Numbered from the stretch's first letter, positions 18,889 to 27,925 are shown. The stretch is 64,000 nt of DNA from Micromonospora inyonensis (GCF_900091415.1 NZ_FMHU01000002.1:682001-746000); one strand, 5' to 3'. Program-made: numbers and translations. The notes: generated by a model not told the origin, from the letters alone.

Positions 18889-18917
18889 CACCCCCCGACC
18901 GAGGGACGTCGCCTGCT

Positions 18918-19217
18918 GTGTTGTCGATCCTGCTCCAAGTGCTGTACCTGATCCTGTACGTCTTCCTGCTCCTCCTCCTGGCCCGTTTCGTGCTCAGCGC
19001 CGTCCTCCAGTACGGTCGCCGCTGGCAGCCCGGTCGGGGAGCGTCGGCGGGACTGGAATCCGTGTGGAGCGTCACTGATCCGCCTCTCAGGGCGTTGAGG
19101 CGGGTGATCCCTCCGCTGCGGATTGGTACCGTGAGCATCGACCTGGCTTCCCTTGTGCTCCTGGTTATCCTGTTCGTGCTGATGGAGTTCGTGTTAAGGC
19201 GGCTGATCCTCGGGTGA
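18918..19217 (+). CDS. yggT: YggT family membrane protein
   Basis: A 99-residue protein with two hydrophobic segments (about 2-27 and 72-95) and the family motif RPxxRxxIPP-like PLRALRRVIPPLR between them. YggT/YlmG proteins lie next to sepF and divIVA in many Gram-positives and are linked to division or envelope functions; the molecular role is unknown. GTG start 29 nt after sepF. Confidence 0.88.
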   Translation: MLSILLQVLYLILYVFLLLLLARFVLSAVLQYGRRWQPGRGASAGLESVWSVTDPPLRALRRVIPPLRIGTVSIDLASLVLLVILFVLMEFVLRRLILG

Positions 19218-19267
19218 GTGCCCGGTGACAGCCCGCTACGCGGCCGCAACTGACCCGAGGAGTTTCG

Positions 19268-20068
19268 ATGCCGCTGACCCCGGCCGACGTCCACAACGTC
19301 GCCTTCAAAAAGCCGCCGATCGGCAAGCGGGGGTATGACGAGGAGGAGGTTGACGCCTTCCTGGACGAGGTCGAGCGCGAGCTGGCCCGTCTGATCGAGG
19401 AGAACAACGAGCTCCGCGCCCAGGTGGAGCGCGGTGGTCGAGGTGGTGCCCCGGCCGGCCCCGGTGCCGACGCCCGGCTCGCCGCCGAGCTCAACGACAT
19501 CAAGGCCCAGCTCGACCGGGCGCAGCGGGACAAGGCTGCCGCCGAGCAGGCCGCCCGCGCCATGCAGGCCGAGCTGGAGCAGGTCCGCTCCCAGGGTGGC
19601 CCGGCTCCCGCCGGGGACGGCGAGCAGCAGGCGCTGCGGGTGCTGATGATGGCCCAGCGCACCGCGGACGACCACCTCTCCGACGCCCGCCGCGAGGCCG
19701 ACCAGCTCCTCTCCGAGGCCCGGACGAAGGCCGAGGAGGTCACCCGCGAGGCCCGCAACAAGGCCGACGCGCTGGAGCGGGACGCCCGGCAGCGGCACCA
19801 GGAGGCGATGGGCGGGCTGGACGCCAAGCGCACCGCCCTGTCCAAGCACATCGAGGAACTCAAGCAGTTCGAGCGGGAGTACCGCACCCGGCTCAAGGCG
19901 TACCTGGAGAGCCAGCTGCGTGACCTCGGTGCCCGGGGGCAGGACATCGAGGCCGACATCAACGGCGGCGAGGGTGGCCGCAGCGTCGGCAGCGGTGGTC
20001 TGGCGACCGCCGGTCTCGGCGGGTCGTACAGCGGGAGCCGCACCAACGCTCTCGAAGCCGGCCACTGA
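19268..20068 (+). CDS. divIVA: DivIVA/Wag31 polar growth scaffold
   Basis: A 266-residue coiled-coil protein. The N-terminal DivIVA domain (about 1-60) includes [35 protein letters not shown], written here as positions 2-36, with the exposed hydrophobics that sense curved membranes. Long coiled coils (about 70-125 and 140-235) and a Gly/Ser-rich tail follow. In actinomycetes DivIVA marks hyphal tips and directs apical wall synthesis and branching. A GAGGAG tract precedes the ATG. Confidence 0.95.
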   Translation: MPLTPADVHNVAFKKPPIGKRGYDEEEVDAFLDEVERELARLIEENNELRAQVERGGRGGAPAGPGADARLAAELNDIKAQLDRAQRDKAAAEQAARAMQAELEQVRSQGGPAPAGDGEQQALRVLMMAQRTADDHLSDARREADQLLSEARTKAEEVTREARNKADALERDARQRHQEAMGGLDAKRTALSKHIEELKQFEREYRTRLKAYLESQLRDLGARGQDIEADINGGEGGRSVGSGGLATAGLGGSYSGSRTNALEAGH

Positions 20069-20079
20069 GCCCTCGACCA

Positions 20080-20095
20080 GCTGATCAGGATCAGC
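20080..20095. other. Perfect inverted repeat after divIVA
   Basis: GCTGATC and GATCAGC flank AG, 12 nt after the divIVA stop. No T-run follows. It could be a 3' mRNA hairpin or a regulator site for the next gene. Confidence 0.45.
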
Positions 20096-20116
20096 ACGAC
20101 GCGACGGGGGTGAGCC

Positions 20117-20767
20117 GTGAAAGTGGGAAGTCTCCTGCTCATCCTCGTCGCCGTCGTGCTCCTGGTGGCCGGTCTCGTCGGCGGCTCCAGCGTCCTGCTG
20201 ATCGCCTCCATCGCGGCCAGCCTCCTGGCCGCCGTGGCTCTCGTGGTGGGTGCCCGCCAGGTGGCCGCCGCCCGCGCGGCGGCGGATCCGACGGGCCCTC
20301 CCGCCCGTCCGGCCGACCGTAGGCGTGCGCCGGCGGCGACCGGGACGACGTCGACTGACGCCCGGCGTACCGCCGGGCCGACCGTACCGGCCCAGTTCGC
20401 CTCCGCGACGGACGGCACCGGTGGCAGCGGGTGGCGGCAACCGCCCGGGTCGCCGGTGGCCAGCCCGGAGCCGCACGCCCCGCCCGGTTCGCCGGTCGAC
20501 GCGCCCCGGGAGGACGACCCCGGGGCAGCGGCCGACGAGCCCGGCGTGCAGGAGGTCTCCCCGGCCGACGCGGCCCGGGTGGCCCGCCTCGCCACCGAGG
20601 TCCAGGTGGTCGACGGTCGGCCCCGCTACCACGTCGCCGACTGTCTGCACCTGCTCGACCGGGAGCCCGAGCCGCTGCCCGCCTCCGAGGCCGTCGAGTT
20701 GGGTTTCACCCCCTGCGCGGACTGCGCGCCGGATACCGCCCTGCTCGCCGACTTCCGCCCGTCCTGA
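20117..20767 (+). CDS. Membrane protein with C-terminal Ada-like zinc knuckle
   Basis: A 216-residue protein with two adjacent hydrophobic helices (about 4-22 and 24-45) and a Pro/Ala/Thr-rich disordered linker (about 55-150). The compact C-terminal motif has YHxxxC and, 22 residues later, GFTPCADC (H172, C176, C200, C203). That pattern resembles the metal-binding knuckle of Ada-type domains, so zinc binding is likely. No function is known to me. It lies between divIVA and a DUF167 gene, so an envelope or polarity role is possible. GTG start. Confidence 0.75.
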   Translation: MKVGSLLLILVAVVLLVAGLVGGSSVLLIASIAASLLAAVALVVGARQVAAARAAADPTGPPARPADRRRAPAATGTTSTDARRTAGPTVPAQFASATDGTGGSGWRQPPGSPVASPEPHAPPGSPVDAPREDDPGAAADEPGVQEVSPADAARVARLATEVQVVDGRPRYHVADCLHLLDREPEPLPASEAVELGFTPCADCAPDTALLADFRPS

Positions 20768-20794
20768 CCGGTCGCCGTGCCCGGGGAGGAGACT

Positions 20795-21082
20795 GTGTCC
20801 GTCGCGGTCCGGGTCAAGCCCGGCGCGTCCCGGGCGCGGGTGGGTGGGCGCTTCGACGGTCCACACGGGCCGGCCCTGGTGATCGCGGTGAACGCCCCGG
20901 CGGTGGACGGCCGGGCGACCGAGGCGGCCCGTCGGGCGCTGGCCCGTGCGCTCGGCGTACGACCGGCTGCGGTCTCCCTGCGGGCCGGCGCGGCGAGCCG
21001 CGACAAGCTCTTCCTGGTGGCACACCCCGAGCCGGCCGTGTCCGCGCTGCTGTCCCGGCTGCGCGACGGACCGGACGGGTGA
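20795..21082 (+). CDS. DUF167 (YggU-like) small protein
   Basis: About 95 residues with the DUF167 pattern: VAVRVKPGASRARVGG at the N-terminus, then VNAPAVDGRATEAA and a C-terminal GAASRDKLFLV. The family is a small alpha/beta fold of unknown function, often near yggT. I prefer the GTG at 20795 (GGGGAGGA 6 nt upstream) over the first in-frame GTG at 20777. Confidence 0.85.
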   Translation: MSVAVRVKPGASRARVGGRFDGPHGPALVIAVNAPAVDGRATEAARRALARALGVRPAAVSLRAGAASRDKLFLVAHPEPAVSALLSRLRDGPDG

Positions 21083-21104
21083 CGGCCGTCCGGGGCGGAC
21101 GCCC

Positions 21105-22607
21105 GTGACGCACAACCTGGACGTCGCGCTGCTGGTCGGCGCGGCGGTCCTGTTGGTCGCCATCGGCGCGGTCCGCTTCTCCACCCGGCTGGGTGTGCCG
21201 AGTCTTCTGGTCTACCTGGCGCTCGGCATGGTGATCGGCCGGTCCGGTCTCGGCATCCGGTTCGACGACGCCGAGCTGACCCGGATGCTCGGCTTCTGCG
21301 CGCTCATCGTGATCATCGCCGAGGGCGGCCTCACCGCCCGGTGGAGCACCCTTCGTCCGGTGCTCGGGCTGGCCACCGCGCTTTCCACCGTGGGCGTGCT
21401 GGTGAGCATCCTGGTGGTCGGGTTCGCCGTCCACCTCCTGCTCGGCCTGGACTGGCGGCTGGCCCTCCTCTACGGCGCGGTGCTCTCCTCGACCGACGCG
21501 GCGGCGGTCTTCGCCACCCTGCGCCGGCTGCGACTGCCGCCCCGGCTGGTGGCCACCCTGGAGGCGGAGTCGGGGATGAACGACGCCCCGGTGGTGCTGC
21601 TGGTGGTGCTGCTGTCCCGGGGCTTCCCGCTGGCCCACCCGTGGTGGTACGAACTGCTGCTGGTCGGCTACGAGCTGGCGGCCGGGGCGGCGGTGGGCTT
21701 CGCCGCCGGGTACCTCGGCCGGCTGGCGTTGCGCCGGGCCGCGCTGCCCTCGGCGGGGCTCTACCCGATCGCGGTGGTGGGGTTCACCGTGCTGGCGTAC
21801 GCGGTCGGGGCGTCGGTGCACGCCTCGGGGTTCCTCGCCGTCTACGTGGCCGGGGTGCTGCTCGGCAACGCCCGGCTACCGCACCGGCAGGCGATCCTCG
21901 GCTTCGCCGACGGGCTGGCCTGGCTGGCGCAGATCGGCCTCTTCGTGCTGCTCGGCCTCCTGGTGACCCCGGCCCGGCTGGACGAGGCGATCCTGCCGGC
22001 CGTGGTGGCGGGCCTGGCGCTGCTCTTCGTCGCCCGTCCGCTCAGCGTGGCCGCCTCGGCCCTGCCGTTCCGGTTCGGGGTACGGGAGCAGGCCTTCCTC
22101 TCCTGGGCGGGGCTGCGGGGCGCGGTGCCGATCGTGCTCGCCACCATTCCGCTCTCCACCCGGGTGCCCGACGCGGACCGGCTCTTCGACTCGGTCTTCG
22201 TGCTTGTGGTGATCTTCACGTTGGTGCAGGCCGGGACATTGGCTCCGGTCGCGCGCCGGCTGCGGGTGACCGCGCCGGCCGAGGCGGCGGAGATCCGGGT
22301 GGAGACGGCCCCGTTGGAGCGGATGCGGGCGGACCTGCTCCAGCTGGAGGTGCCGGACGGCTCCCGGCTGGCCGGGGTGCACGTCGACGAGTTGCGGCTG
22401 CCGCTCGGGGCGTCGGTGACCCTGGTGCTGCGGGACGGCACCGGATTCGTGCCCGGCCCGGACACCCGGCTCAAGGTCGGGGACAGCCTGTTGATCGTGG
22501 CGACGGCCGGGGTGCGGGACGAGACGGAGCGGCGGCTGCGGGCGGTCAGCCGCCGGGGCCGGTTGGCGCGGTGGTTCGGGGAAAGTGGGGATGACCGGAG
22601 CGACTGA
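21105..22607 (+). CDS. CPA1/NhaP2-type potassium(sodium)/proton antiporter with TrkA-C domain
   Basis: A 500-residue transporter with 12-13 membrane helices (to about 400). The ion-binding region includes SSTDAAAVFATLRR, ESGMNDAPVVLLV and SWAGLRGAVPIVLA. The cytoplasmic C-terminal TrkA_C domain (about 425-485) would sense nucleotides or ions. Similar proteins (CvrA/NhaP2) export K+ or Na+ in exchange for protons and regulate cell volume. The GTG at 21105 was chosen because the first membrane helix starts at residue 6; the frame is open further upstream inside the DUF167 gene. Confidence 0.88.
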   Translation: MTHNLDVALLVGAAVLLVAIGAVRFSTRLGVPSLLVYLALGMVIGRSGLGIRFDDAELTRMLGFCALIVIIAEGGLTARWSTLRPVLGLATALSTVGVLVSILVVGFAVHLLLGLDWRLALLYGAVLSSTDAAAVFATLRRLRLPPRLVATLEAESGMNDAPVVLLVVLLSRGFPLAHPWWYELLLVGYELAAGAAVGFAAGYLGRLALRRAALPSAGLYPIAVVGFTVLAYAVGASVHASGFLAVYVAGVLLGNARLPHRQAILGFADGLAWLAQIGLFVLLGLLVTPARLDEAILPAVVAGLALLFVARPLSVAASALPFRFGVREQAFLSWAGLRGAVPIVLATIPLSTRVPDADRLFDSVFVLVVIFTLVQAGTLAPVARRLRVTAPAEAAEIRVETAPLERMRADLLQLEVPDGSRLAGVHVDELRLPLGASVTLVLRDGTGFVPGPDTRLKVGDSLLIVATAGVRDETERRLRAVSRRGRLARWFGESGDDRSD

Positions 22608-22676
22608 CCTGGTATTGTCCTTTTGCCCCTATTGAGGATTGTTCGGGGATGAAATAGGGGATATCGGTGCGGCACG

Positions 22677-22705
22677 TTGTCGGACGCCTGTACGTTCCGT
22701 ATTCT
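22677..22705 (+). promoter_or_regulatory. Candidate promoter of the DksA/TraR-like gene
   Basis: TTGTCG (22677-22682) and TATTCT (22700-22705) are 17 bp apart, in a 221-bp gap that is clearly less GC-rich than its surroundings. Transcription from here would give a ~115-nt leader. Confidence 0.45.
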
Positions 22706-22721
22706 TCTGAATCTCTGGAGT

Positions 22722-22746
22722 GCGCGACGACCGTCGCGCGCCCCTT
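22722..22746 (+). terminator. Terminator-like hairpin with T-tract inside the leader
   Basis: GCGCGACG (22722-22729) and CGTCGCGC (22732-22739) form a tight stem, followed by GCCCCTTTT. This is the only hairpin with a following T-run I found in the window. It sits between the candidate promoter and the start codon, so it may attenuate the zinc-protein gene. Confidence 0.4.
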
Positions 22747-22828
22747 TTGTTCATGGGGGACGCCACCGCTGGCGGACCCCGTCCAGGCACCGGGGACCGC
22801 CGCGGCTGCCGCGGCCGAGGGAGTGACG

Positions 22829-23245
22829 ATGGCGAAGCCAGACACCAGGACCGCCGGCCGGAAACCGACGGCGAAGTCCCCCCGCAGCGCCGCCGAGACC
22901 GAGAAGATCCGGGCGGCCCTGGCGGCACGGCGTGACGAGTTGCGCGCCGAGTACGATCACACCCTGAGCGAGATCACCGAACTCCAGCGCGACCGGTTGA
23001 CCGACTCGGCGGGCGACGACCCGGCCGACACCGGCGCCCGGACCTTCGAGCGGGAACAGGAGATCTCTCTCGCCAACAACATCCTGGAGCGGATCACGCA
23101 GGTCGAGCGGGCGCTGGAGCGGCTCGACGAGGGCGGTTACGGCTGGTGTGAGCGGTGCGGCAACCCGATTCCGGTGGAGCGGCTCGCCGCCTTCCCGTCG
23201 GCCACCCTCTGCGTGACCTGCAAGCAGCTGGAGGAGCGGCGCTGA
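22829..23245 (+). CDS. TraR/DksA-type C4 zinc-finger protein
   Basis: A 138-residue protein with an N-terminal helical hairpin (about 22-100; acidic at its tip, DDPAD) and a C-terminal C4 zinc finger (C107, C110, C128, C131). DksA-family proteins enter the secondary channel of RNA polymerase, some with ppGpp; actinobacterial members are little studied. I chose the ATG at 22829 (GAGGGA 7 nt upstream) and not the open frame back to 22667, which would add a low-complexity stretch and cross the leader hairpin. lspA follows 66 bp later. Confidence 0.88.
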   Translation: MAKPDTRTAGRKPTAKSPRSAAETEKIRAALAARRDELRAEYDHTLSEITELQRDRLTDSAGDDPADTGARTFEREQEISLANNILERITQVERALERLDEGGYGWCERCGNPIPVERLAAFPSATLCVTCKQLEERR

Positions 23246-23311
23246 GGCGCGCTCCCCGGCGGCCGGGCCGAGGTCGGTGAGCGATCACCGCGGAGCGTCG
23301 ATGGGGAGCAC

Positions 23312-23989
23312 ATGACGGCAGCAGGGCCGGACGGGCCCGGAACCGCCGAGCCGGGCGGTGGCGGGCCCGGACGCCGCGCGATCGTGGTCCTCGCCGGCAC
23401 CGCCGGGCTCGCCTTCCTGGCTGATCAGTCCACCAAACACCTCGCGCTGGCCACACTGGACGACCGTGACCCGGTCCGCCTGCTCGGCGGGACGGTCTAC
23501 CTCACCCTGACCCGTAACAGCGGGGCAGCGTTCAGCCTCGGCGCCGACCACACCTGGATCTTCTCCGTGATCACCCTCGCGGTGGTCGGCTGGATCGGCT
23601 GGATGGCGCTCCGGCTGCGGTCGGTGCCCTGGGGGCTCTCGCTCGGCCTGGTGCTCGGGGGCGCGTTCGGCAACCTGGCCGACCGGATCTTCCGGGCACC
23701 GGGGCACTTCGTCGGCCACGTGGTCGACATGGTGAGCCTCTTCGACCCGTACGGCCGGGTGTGGCCGGTGTTCAACCTCGCCGACAGCGTGCTGGTCTGC
23801 GGAGTGGCGCTGGCCGTCGTCCTCGAACTCACCGGTCGGCAACGCGACGGCACCCGGCTCCGGGGGGCCGGCTCCGCGCCGGCCGCCGGGAGCCCGAAGG
23901 AGTCGACCGACGTTCCCCGACGGCGGGAGACGACCTCCGTCGAGGACCAGCGGGAGACAACCGACGTCGAGCAGCGGGAGCGGGCATGA
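23312..23989 (+). CDS. lspA: LspA, lipoprotein signal peptidase (SPase II)
   Basis: A 225-residue membrane aspartyl protease that removes lipoprotein signal peptides after Lgt has added the lipid (lgt is at 58346). Four membrane helices, the [10 protein letters not shown] motif and the two catalytic aspartates D124 (GNLADRI) and D158 (FNLADSV) are present. A hydrophilic tail of about 50 residues follows. The GGGGAG tract before the ATG is a good ribosome-binding site. The stop overlaps the rluD ATG. Confidence 0.95.
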   Translation: MTAAGPDGPGTAEPGGGGPGRRAIVVLAGTAGLAFLADQSTKHLALATLDDRDPVRLLGGTVYLTLTRNSGAAFSLGADHTWIFSVITLAVVGWIGWMALRLRSVPWGLSLGLVLGGAFGNLADRIFRAPGHFVGHVVDMVSLFDPYGRVWPVFNLADSVLVCGVALAVVLELTGRQRDGTRLRGAGSAPAAGSPKESTDVPRRRETTSVEDQRETTDVEQRERA

Positions 23990-24930
23990 GCACCACGTCG
24001 TACGGTGGCGGCGACCACCGGTCCCTGCCGGTCCCCGACGGTCTGGACGGCATGCGGCTGGACCAGGCCGTGGCCCGGCTGTTCGGGCTCTCCCGCACCG
24101 CCGCCGCGGCCCTGGTCGACGCGGGCGACGCCCTGGTCGACGGGGTGGCCCGGGCGAACTCGCACAAGGTCAAGGCCGGCTCCTGGCTGGACGTGACCCT
24201 GCCCGCGCCGGCCGCCGCGCCGACCGTGGTGCCGCAGGCGGTGCCGGGGCTGCGGGTCGTCTACGCCGACGACGACATCGTGGTGGTGGACAAGCCGGTG
24301 GGCGTGGCCGCCCACCCCAGCCCCGGCTGGACCGGGCCGACCGTGATCGGCGGGCTCGCCGCGATCGGCCACCGGATCTCCACCAGCGGCGCGGCCGAGC
24401 GGCAGGGGGTGGTGCACCGGCTCGACGTGGGTACCACCGGGATCATGGTGGTGGCCAAGAGCGAGCAGGCGTACACCGCGCTGAAGCGGGCCTTCAAGTA
24501 CCGCGAGGTCGACAAGCAGTACCACGCCGTCGTGCAGGGGCACCTGGACCCGCTGCGCGGCACCATCGACGCCCCCATCGACCGGCACCCGCACCACGAC
24601 TACCGCTGGGCGGTGGTCTCCGGCGGCAAGCCGAGCATCACCCACTACGACACCGTGGAGGCGTTCCCGGCGGCCAGCCTGGTCGACGTCCGGCTGGAGA
24701 CCGGTCGGACCCACCAGATCCGGGTGCACTTCTCCACGCTGCGCCACCCGTGCGTGGGCGATCTCACGTACGGCGCCGACCCCACCCTGTCGGCCCGGCT
24801 CGGCCTGTCCAGACAGTGGCTGCACGCCCGCGCGCTGAGCTTCCTGCACCCCCGAACGGGGGACGAGGTCCGCTTCGTCAGCGACTACCCTGACGACTTG
24901 GATCGCGCGCTGGGACGCCTGCGCGACTGA
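23986..24930 (+). CDS. rluD: RluD-family 23S rRNA pseudouridine synthase
   Basis: A 314-residue protein with an N-terminal S4 RNA-binding domain (about 14-85) and a catalytic pseudouridine synthase domain. The catalytic Asp is D147 in [13 protein letters not shown], and the family GRTHQIRVH motif is present. RluD-type enzymes modify helix 69 of 23S rRNA, but the exact site here cannot be read from sequence. The ATG at 23986 overlaps the lspA stop, a pairing conserved in many bacteria. Confidence 0.9.
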   Translation: MSTTSYGGGDHRSLPVPDGLDGMRLDQAVARLFGLSRTAAAALVDAGDALVDGVARANSHKVKAGSWLDVTLPAPAAAPTVVPQAVPGLRVVYADDDIVVVDKPVGVAAHPSPGWTGPTVIGGLAAIGHRISTSGAAERQGVVHRLDVGTTGIMVVAKSEQAYTALKRAFKYREVDKQYHAVVQGHLDPLRGTIDAPIDRHPHHDYRWAVVSGGKPSITHYDTVEAFPAASLVDVRLETGRTHQIRVHFSTLRHPCVGDLTYGADPTLSARLGLSRQWLHARALSFLHPRTGDEVRFVSDYPDDLDRALGRLRD

Positions 24931-24985
24931 CGTCCCGGCCACGGCGCGGTCCACCGGTCACCCATCCGAGGAGGGGGCGGTCGCC

Positions 24986-25996
24986 GTGCGCGCCGGTGAG
25001 CTGTTGCGTCAGCTGGACGAGCGGTTCCTGCCGTCGCTGGCCCGGGCCGTGGACGGCCGCGCCCCCCGTCCTCGGCTGTTGGGCTGGGTCGCGCTCGTCT
25101 CGGTGAGCGCGGTCCTGCTCACCGCGGTCTGGACCACCGACCGCCCGCCGACCGGCGACCGGACGGTGGGCGAGGTGACCCGGGTCGGAGTGGGCCAGGG
25201 CGACTCGATTCCCGGCTACCTGCGCTCCGCCGGAGACGAACTCGCCGCGCTGCCCGACCCGGCCCCGTCGGCGTCCGCCGGGTCGACCTGGGCGCTGGTC
25301 TCCCTGGCGGAGTACCTGCCGCCGGACCGGCTCGCCCCGGTGCTCGGGGACGTTCCGGTCTCCGCGGTCTTCGGGCGGGTGCCGCTGCCCGGACGGCAGA
25401 CTCAGATCGTGCGCATTCCGGCGCTGCGCGTCCCCGAGGACGTACGCGCCGGGATGGTCGAACTCGCCGACCGCAAGGACCGGGAGGCGGCCGACTACCG
25501 GACCCGCAGCGCGGAGCTGACCGGCGAGGGGCCGCGCGAGCGGGAGCTGCGCCAGCTCTACGACAGCGGTGCCGAGGTGTCGGCGGCCGAGGCGGCGGCG
25601 TACCGGGCCGGTTGTTCCTGTGTGTACGCGGCGGTCGTGCGGGCCGAGCCGCCCCGGCTGCGGACGGTGGCGGCCCGCCCCGGCGTCCGGGCGGTGGACC
25701 CGGCACCCGAGGTCGATCGGCTGGACCGGGCGGTCTTCACCCCGCCCCTGCCCGAGCAGGAGGACCTGGTCCGCCCGCCCACCGACGAGCGGCTGCCGAG
25801 CGCGCCACCGTCCTTTACGGCCACCGGCGACCCTACCGCCACCGGCACACCGGAAGGTACCGTGACCAGCGCCCCGGCCCCGACGGCACCGACCAGCCCG
25901 CCCCGACCGGGCGGGACGGCCACGGTCCCGCCGGAGCCGTCCGGGGCGAGCACGTCCGCGGCGATCGACGGGGACGGTTCCGAACCGACACCGTGA
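24986..25996 (+). CDS. Unknown membrane-anchored protein with Pro/Thr-rich C-terminal tail
   Basis: A 336-residue protein that I do not recognise. A short cytoplasmic N-terminus is followed by one membrane helix (about 31-50). An extracytoplasmic region of about 190 residues contains GRQTQIVRIPALRVP and a pair of cysteines in GCSCVYAAVV. The last ~80 residues are a Pro/Thr/Ala-rich low-complexity tail that looks wall-spanning. GTG start with GAGGAGG upstream. It precedes the ParA-like gene on the same strand with a 97-bp gap, so a joint role is possible but unproven. Confidence 0.7.
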   Translation: MRAGELLRQLDERFLPSLARAVDGRAPRPRLLGWVALVSVSAVLLTAVWTTDRPPTGDRTVGEVTRVGVGQGDSIPGYLRSAGDELAALPDPAPSASAGSTWALVSLAEYLPPDRLAPVLGDVPVSAVFGRVPLPGRQTQIVRIPALRVPEDVRAGMVELADRKDREAADYRTRSAELTGEGPRERELRQLYDSGAEVSAAEAAAYRAGCSCVYAAVVRAEPPRLRTVAARPGVRAVDPAPEVDRLDRAVFTPPLPEQEDLVRPPTDERLPSAPPSFTATGDPTATGTPEGTVTSAPAPTAPTSPPRPGGTATVPPEPSGASTSAAIDGDGSEPTP

Positions 25997-26093
25997 AGCC
26001 GGCGACGGGGAGGTGCGCGCACGGGTGTGGTCCGAATAGGGTTGGCTTCGTAGCCTGTCAGGCGGAGACCGATGGCGCTGGGGAGGGCGAGCC

Positions 26094-27869
26094 TTGGACG
26101 GCACCGAGACCGGTTGGGGTCGGTCAGCCGAACCAGCACCACGTTGGCGCACGCTGCTCGACCGGGCTCGGCTCGGTGGCCGCGGCGGCGGGGAGCAGGT
26201 CGAGACCGACCGGGAGGTGGACGCACCGTTCCTGCCGCCGGCACCGGACCCGTTGCCCCGGCGCAGTGGTGGCAACGGCTACGCCGGGCGGGCGCGGGCG
26301 ATCGAGCCGGCGTCCGGCGGGGAGTACCGCTCGGATCCGGGGTACCCGGTGGAGCCCGACCGTCCGGTCGAGTCGGCGTACCGTGCCGACTCCGGATACC
26401 GGGCTGATCCTGGGTACCGTGTGGAACCGGTCTACCAGGGCGGAACGGCGTACCCGGCCGAGTCGACCTACCGCGTCGAGCCCGCCTACCGCACCGACGC
26501 CGACTCCGGCTACCGCGCGGGTTCCGGTTACCGCGCCGAGGACGGCTACCGCGCCGAGGACGGCTACCAGTCCGAGGACGGCTACCGCTCCGGCGACGGC
26601 TACCGGCCCGGCGAGGGCTACCGCGCCGACGACGGCTACCGCGCCGGCGACGCCTACCGCGCCGACGACGGCTACCGCGCCCAACCGGCCTACCGGCAGC
26701 CCGAGCCGGCGTACCCGGCGGAACCGGCGTACCCCGCCGAGCCGAGCTACCGGGCGGAGCCGGCCTACCCCGTCGAGCCGGCCTACGTGATGCCGGTGCA
26801 GCCGGTCTACCAGCCCGAGCCGGCCCACCCGGTCGAGCCGGTGTACCGGGAGCCGGCCCCGTCGGCGGAGTCCCGGTACGCGCTGCTGGAGCAGTACCGG
26901 CACAACCCCTACCCCGCCGAGAGCCGCTACGGGGCGTTGGAGGGCGGCTACCGCCAGCCGGAGCCCGCGTACCCGCCGCCGGTGGCGCGGGCGGCGGTGC
27001 CGGCGGTCGTCGACCGGAGCTACCCGGCCCGGCTGGAGTGGCGCCCGCAGTCCGTCGAGAGCGAGCAGGAGCACGCCGCGGCGATCCTGCGGCGCGACTT
27101 CGGCACCCCCCGGGTGCTCGCCTTCGCCAACCCGAAGGGCGGGGTGCACAAGACCACCGCCACCGTGCTGGCCGCCGCGACGGTGGGCAGTGTGCGGGGG
27201 CGGGGTGTGCTGGCCTGGGACGACAACGAGCTGCGCGGCACCCTCGGGTTGCGCGCCGGCAGCGCGCGACACGCCCGGACGATCCGGCACCTGATCGCCG
27301 ACCTCGCCACGATCGAGATCAGCCAGGGCCCGGACCTGGTGGAGCAGCTCGACGACTACCTGCGGCACGCCTCCGACGGCTCGTACGACGTGCTGGCCGG
27401 AGAGGAGAGCCCCCGCTTCGCCCAGAAGCTCGACAAGTACACCGTCCAGCGGGTGCTCGACCTGCTCCGCCGTACCCACGACGTGATCTGCGTCGACACC
27501 GGCAACAACGTGGAGAGCCCCAACTGGCGGGCGGTGATGAACGCCGCCGACCAGCTCGTGCTGACCACGGTGCCCCGGGAGGACGCGGCGTTCAGCGCCG
27601 ACTGGATGCTGGACCTGCTGCACGAGGTCGGTATGGGCGAGCTGGCCGACAACGCGGTCACCCTGCTCTCCTGTCCCAACCCGGACCGTTCCCCGCTCCT
27701 GGACGACCTGCAACGGCACTTCGCCACGCGGACCCGGGCGGTCGCGGTGGTGCCCTACGACCCGGCCCTGGAGACCGGCTCGTCGATCGAGTACCACCAG
27801 CTCCAGCCGGCGACCCGCGAGGCGTGGCTGAGCGCCGCCGCGGTGATGCTGGAGCCCTTCGCCCGGTGA
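26094..27869 (+). CDS. ParA/MinD-like ATPase with a long hexapeptide-repeat tail
   Basis: A 591-residue protein. Residues 1-75 are Arg/Gly-rich. Residues 78-310 are a Tyr/Arg/Pro/Asp/Glu low-complexity tract with Tyr every six residues over long runs (96-132 and 140-200). Residues 335-590 are a P-loop ATPase with the deviant Walker A KGGVHKTT (from K348), VICVDTGNNVE as Walker B region and a MinD-like C-terminus. The TTG start at 26094 has GGGAGG upstream. ATPases of this family position chromosomes, division machinery or secretion complexes; EspI of type VII secretion has a similar disordered-tail-plus-ATPase plan, but no other ESX gene is near. Function unknown. Confidence 0.8.
   Translation: MDGTETGWGRSAEPAPRWRTLLDRARLGGRGGGEQVETDREVDAPFLPPAPDPLPRRSGGNGYAGRARAIEPASGGEYRSDPGYPVEPDRPVESAYRADSGYRADPGYRVEPVYQGGTAYPAESTYRVEPAYRTDADSGYRAGSGYRAEDGYRAEDGYQSEDGYRSGDGYRPGEGYRADDGYRAGDAYRADDGYRAQPAYRQPEPAYPAEPAYPAEPSYRAEPAYPVEPAYVMPVQPVYQPEPAHPVEPVYREPAPSAESRYALLEQYRHNPYPAESRYGALEGGYRQPEPAYPPPVARAAVPAVVDRSYPARLEWRPQSVESEQEHAAAILRRDFGTPRVLAFANPKGGVHKTTATVLAAATVGSVRGRGVLAWDDNELRGTLGLRAGSARHARTIRHLIADLATIEISQGPDLVEQLDDYLRHASDGSYDVLAGEESPRFAQKLDKYTVQRVLDLLRRTHDVICVDTGNNVESPNWRAVMNAADQLVLTTVPREDAAFSADWMLDLLHEVGMGELADNAVTLLSCPNPDRSPLLDDLQRHFATRTRAVAVVPYDPALETGSSIEYHQLQPATREAWLSAAAVMLEPFAR
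26376..26787 (+). repeat. Degenerate 18-bp tandem array encoding Y-x5 hexapeptides
   Basis: Units such as GGCTACCGCGCCGAGGAC follow one another, two of them identical, with others differing by a few bases. At protein level a Tyr recurs every six residues (GYRAED, GYRSGD, AYPAEP types). Third-codon-position differences are few in the central units, pointing to recent expansion by slippage or unequal recombination. Confidence 0.85.
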
Positions 27870-27925
27870 CGTCGTGGTCGGCCACCGCCGTGCCACCACG
27901 TCGGGCTGCCTGAGAGGATCACCGG

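Noticed and set aside
24986..27869. A type VII secretion locus
   Set aside because: The ATPase has an EspI-like layout, but no EccC, EccD, MycP or WXG100 gene is present.
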